A stretch of DNA of 64,000 nt from Streptomyces sp. NBC_01775 (GTDB lineage: Bacteria > Actinomycetota > Actinomycetes > Streptomycetales > Streptomycetaceae). Within the stretch, counting starts at the first letter, position 1, and every line of letters starts with the position of its first letter. The notes beneath the pieces were generated by a model. That model did not search any database. It was not told the DNA's origin and was given only the letters and a program-made list of their open reading frames with translations. The position numbers were made by a program, and so were the translations under genes. The stretch spans positions 4,836,001-4,900,000 of the forward strand of contig NZ_CP109104.1 of assembly GCF_035917675.1 (NCBI RefSeq), read 5' to 3'. Shown here piece after piece: positions 63,599-64,000 of this stretch.

Positions 63599-63951
63599 CT
63601 AGATGTGGGGTCTGACAGCGAACTCCGCGCGCGGCGTGCCGGGTTGGGGCCTCGCCCGCCGTTCGACACATGCCCACAACTGAGCGACAGCGACAGCGCC
63701 TCGGAGGTTCCCGGTGGCGCAGGTGGCGATCACCCGGTCATACGGGGCACGGCGGGGATGGCCGAGAAGCCCGTCCCCGGTCACGGTCCACGTCTCGGAC
63801 CCCGCCGCTTCCAACGAGGCGTCGGCACGGGCCGCCACATCGGGGTCGACCTCGATCGTCGTCACGTTGTCCTCACCGAGTCGGTGACACATCAGGGCGG
63901 AGGAGTAGCCGGTACCCGTGCCGATCTCAAGCTCTCCTCGGTTACGGACAT
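63599..63951 (-). pseudogene. Isoaspartate-type methyltransferase remnant
   Basis: The frame reads ELEIGTGTGYSSALMCHRLG, TTIEVDPDVAARADASLEAA and YDRVIATCA, which are SAM-binding motifs I, post-I and II of protein-L-isoaspartate-like methyltransferases (also found in ATP-grasp RiPP systems). It then diverges to a stop at 63599. A natural start ATG (63949-63951, overlapping the upstream stop as TGATG) begins MSVTEES in another frame and stops soon, so the N-terminal part is deleted with a frameshift. The C-terminal catalytic part is also lost. Confidence 0.7.
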
Positions 63952-64000
63952 CAGTCCTGCTGGTTGTCCTGGTCGTGCCCCTGGTCGGGCGCGGAGTCGG
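63951..64000 (-). CDS. 3' end of an unidentified gene
   Basis: The last 16 codons of a minus-strand gene read DSAPDQGHDQDNQQD and stop at 63951-63953. The acidic, Gln/Asn-rich tail has no diagnostic value. In ATP-grasp RiPP loci a precursor or ligase gene would precede the methyltransferase, which fits but cannot be tested inside the window. Confidence 0.5.
   Translation of the reverse strand, partial: DSAPDQGHDQDNQQD

Overview
The window is high-GC actinobacterial chromosome and almost certainly Streptomyces. The supporting evidence is a subtilisin-inhibitor gene, a sigF/sigN-type sigma pair, a BTAD regulator, tadA with its associated protein, upp followed by a LytR-C protein, very long G/C-rich frames opposite real genes, and 4-nt ATGA/GTGA overlaps. 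The gene order from about 12.5 kb to 47 kb (PAS protein, SSI, two tRNAs, efflux pump, sigma pair, tadA, upp, LytR-C) looks like a conserved core-chromosome segment. It is broken by short stretches of degraded or acquired DNA.

Layout. 1-3 kb: end of a FUSC-type membrane protein, a small DinB-like protein, a 26-bp tandem repeat, a lone primase-polymerase and an Asn-rich secreted peptide. 3.2-8.3 kb: a tightly coupled five-gene operon (acyl-CoA dehydrogenase, MaoC-DUF35, acyl-CoA dehydrogenase, MaoC, thiolase-like lipid-transfer protein) with the architecture of the mycobacterial igr cholesterol side-chain cassette. 8.4-12.4 kb: a secreted DUF1906 glycosidase-like protein, an ECF sigma factor and an acyl-CoA synthetase. 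12.6-19.2 kb: a giant PAS/pseudokinase/receiver protein, an SSI protease inhibitor, tRNA-Ser(GCT) and tRNA-Arg(ACG). 19.3-30.3 kb: an atypical response regulator, TetR, a YceI plus DHA2 efflux plus MarR efflux locus with visible operators, and a BTAD regulator divergent from an alpha/beta hydrolase. 30.4-36.9 kb: a lipoprotein, SigN- and SigF-like sigma factors, a small membrane protein, an oxidoreductase, and an XRE regulator divergent from an SDR.

36.9-42.7 kb is accessory and damaged. It holds two divergent genes that both lost their 5' ends, a frameshifted SDR, a gene interrupted by ten copies of an 8-bp repeat that is open in every frame (a candidate phase switch), and a three-gene WXG100-like/DUF1023 operon of lower GC. 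42.9-47.1 kb: tRNA-Ser(CGA), tadA with its partner protein, upp, LytR-C and a VapB-like protein. 47.4-56.1 kb: secreted M28 aminopeptidase, DedA, DUF4232 lipoprotein, CPA2 antiporter and a tctCBA citrate-type uptake operon. 56.2-64 kb: an RTX remnant, a STAS protein, a cupin-SDR pair, a GCAGT-dense non-coding tract, a MerR regulator with a hairpin leader, a UvrA2-type ATPase and a deleted methyltransferase remnant at the edge.

Two themes recur. One is short tandem repeats, several of which include the stop codon of the preceding gene. The other is regulators or enzymes with altered signature residues: a receiver Lys to Glu, a STAS Ser to Cys, a kinase H-box without His and an SDR Lys to Gln. 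No insertion sequence, CRISPR array, rRNA or complete prophage was seen.
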